Assembly (NCBI RefSeq): GCF_021654115.1
Contig: NZ_JAIWJF010000002.1
Span: forward strand, 364,217 to 428,216
DNA length: 64,000 nucleotides
From: Furfurilactobacillus milii
GTDB taxonomy: Bacteria; Bacillota; Bacilli; Lactobacillales; Lactobacillaceae
Direction: 5' to 3'
A program made the translations under genes and the position numbers. Shown piece after piece: positions 63,925-64,000 of this stretch. Positions within the stretch are counted from its first letter, which is position 1, and each line of letters starts with the position of its first letter. The notes below the pieces were generated by a model. The model did not search any database, had not been told where the DNA came from, and saw only the letters and a program-made list of their open reading frames with translations.

Positions 63925-64000
63925 ATGTCTAAATTCACTTTCGAGTTTCGTACAAAGGTGGTCACTGAGTACCTGACCGGTAAAAGCAGCACTTCTCTAG
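63925..64000 (+). CDS. IS3-family transposase OrfA, 5' fragment cut by the window edge
   Basis: The first 25 codons (MSKFTFEFRTKVVTEYLTGK...) match the beginning of IS150-type OrfA proteins, whose N-terminal helix-turn-helix binds the element ends. The reading frame is open to the edge. No ribosome binding site stands out; the start lies two bases after the hairpin T-run. Confidence 0.7.
   Translation, partial: MSKFTFEFRTKVVTEYLTGKSSTSL

Larger units (their letters stand above)
63874..64000 (+). mobile_element. Left end of an IS3-family (IS150-type) insertion sequence
   Basis: From about 63874 (TGAAGTGAACCCCCAAGG) the sequence looks like the left end of an IS150-group element: a TG-starting end, a hairpin, then an orfA start. 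The element leaves the window, so the right inverted repeat and target duplication cannot be checked. The exact left boundary is a guess. Confidence 0.65.

Overview
This 64 kb window is a chromosomal segment of a low-to-mid GC Gram-positive bacterium, almost certainly a member of the Lactobacillaceae. Three things point there: three T-box leaders, the dltXABCD operon, and a gene order familiar from lactobacilli (ezrA-nifS-thiI; valS-folC-radC-mreBCD; ymfF/ymfH-rodZ-pgsA-cinA-recA-rny-mutS-mutL-ruvAB-yajC-dinB; alaS-ireB-ruvX-DUF1292-cvpA-mutS2-trxA-dlt; murI-rdgB). The maltose phosphorylase locus fits sourdough or heterofermentative lactobacilli of the brevis/Secundilactobacillus type, but the species cannot be fixed from sequence alone.

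Layout. 1-5.2 kb: a methionine sulfoxide reductase of the GAF type (minus strand), the divisome regulator EzrA, and the NifS/ThiI pair for tRNA 4-thiouridine. 5.2-10.3 kb: a maltose cassette with a LacI-type regulator, an SLC45-like MFS transporter and a GH65 maltose phosphorylase; two operator/cre-like sites, 20 bp apart, sit on the promoter. 10.4-18.8 kb: tpx, T-box-controlled valS, folC, a short RadC-domain protein and mreBCD. 18.8-21.6 kb: an amino-acid ABC importer behind a tandem T-box leader whose specifier reads as histidine (CAC) by comparison with the other two leaders. 21.7-28.7 kb: an M16 protease pair, RodZ, PgsA, CinA and SOS-controlled recA. 28.7-33.5 kb: two ABC exporter cassettes, one with a YtrA-type GntR regulator, placed between recA and rny; this is the most accessory-looking stretch. 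33.6-46.4 kb: RNase Y, mismatch repair, Holliday junction processing, YajC, SOS-controlled DNA polymerase IV, NrnA and a CshB-type helicase. 46.4-54.3 kb: T-box-alaS and the conserved ireB-to-trxA group. 54.4-59 kb: D-alanylation of teichoic acids. 59-63.8 kb: YslB-like protein, MurI, RdgB, a phosphodiesterase, an aldo/keto reductase and two small envelope or stress proteins. The last 130 bases are the left end of an IS3/IS150-type insertion sequence that runs out of the window.

Most genes are housekeeping and conserved. No CRISPR array, prophage, rRNA or tRNA gene was found, and I see no large undescribed protein system. The most interesting signals are non-coding: the tandem T-box with a partial second unit and a 13-nt complementary segment linking the two units; a structured repeat of about 160 bp between ruvA and ruvB; nested palindromes over the promoter of the bacitracin-type ABC transporter; and a long hairpin in the mreB-mreC gap.
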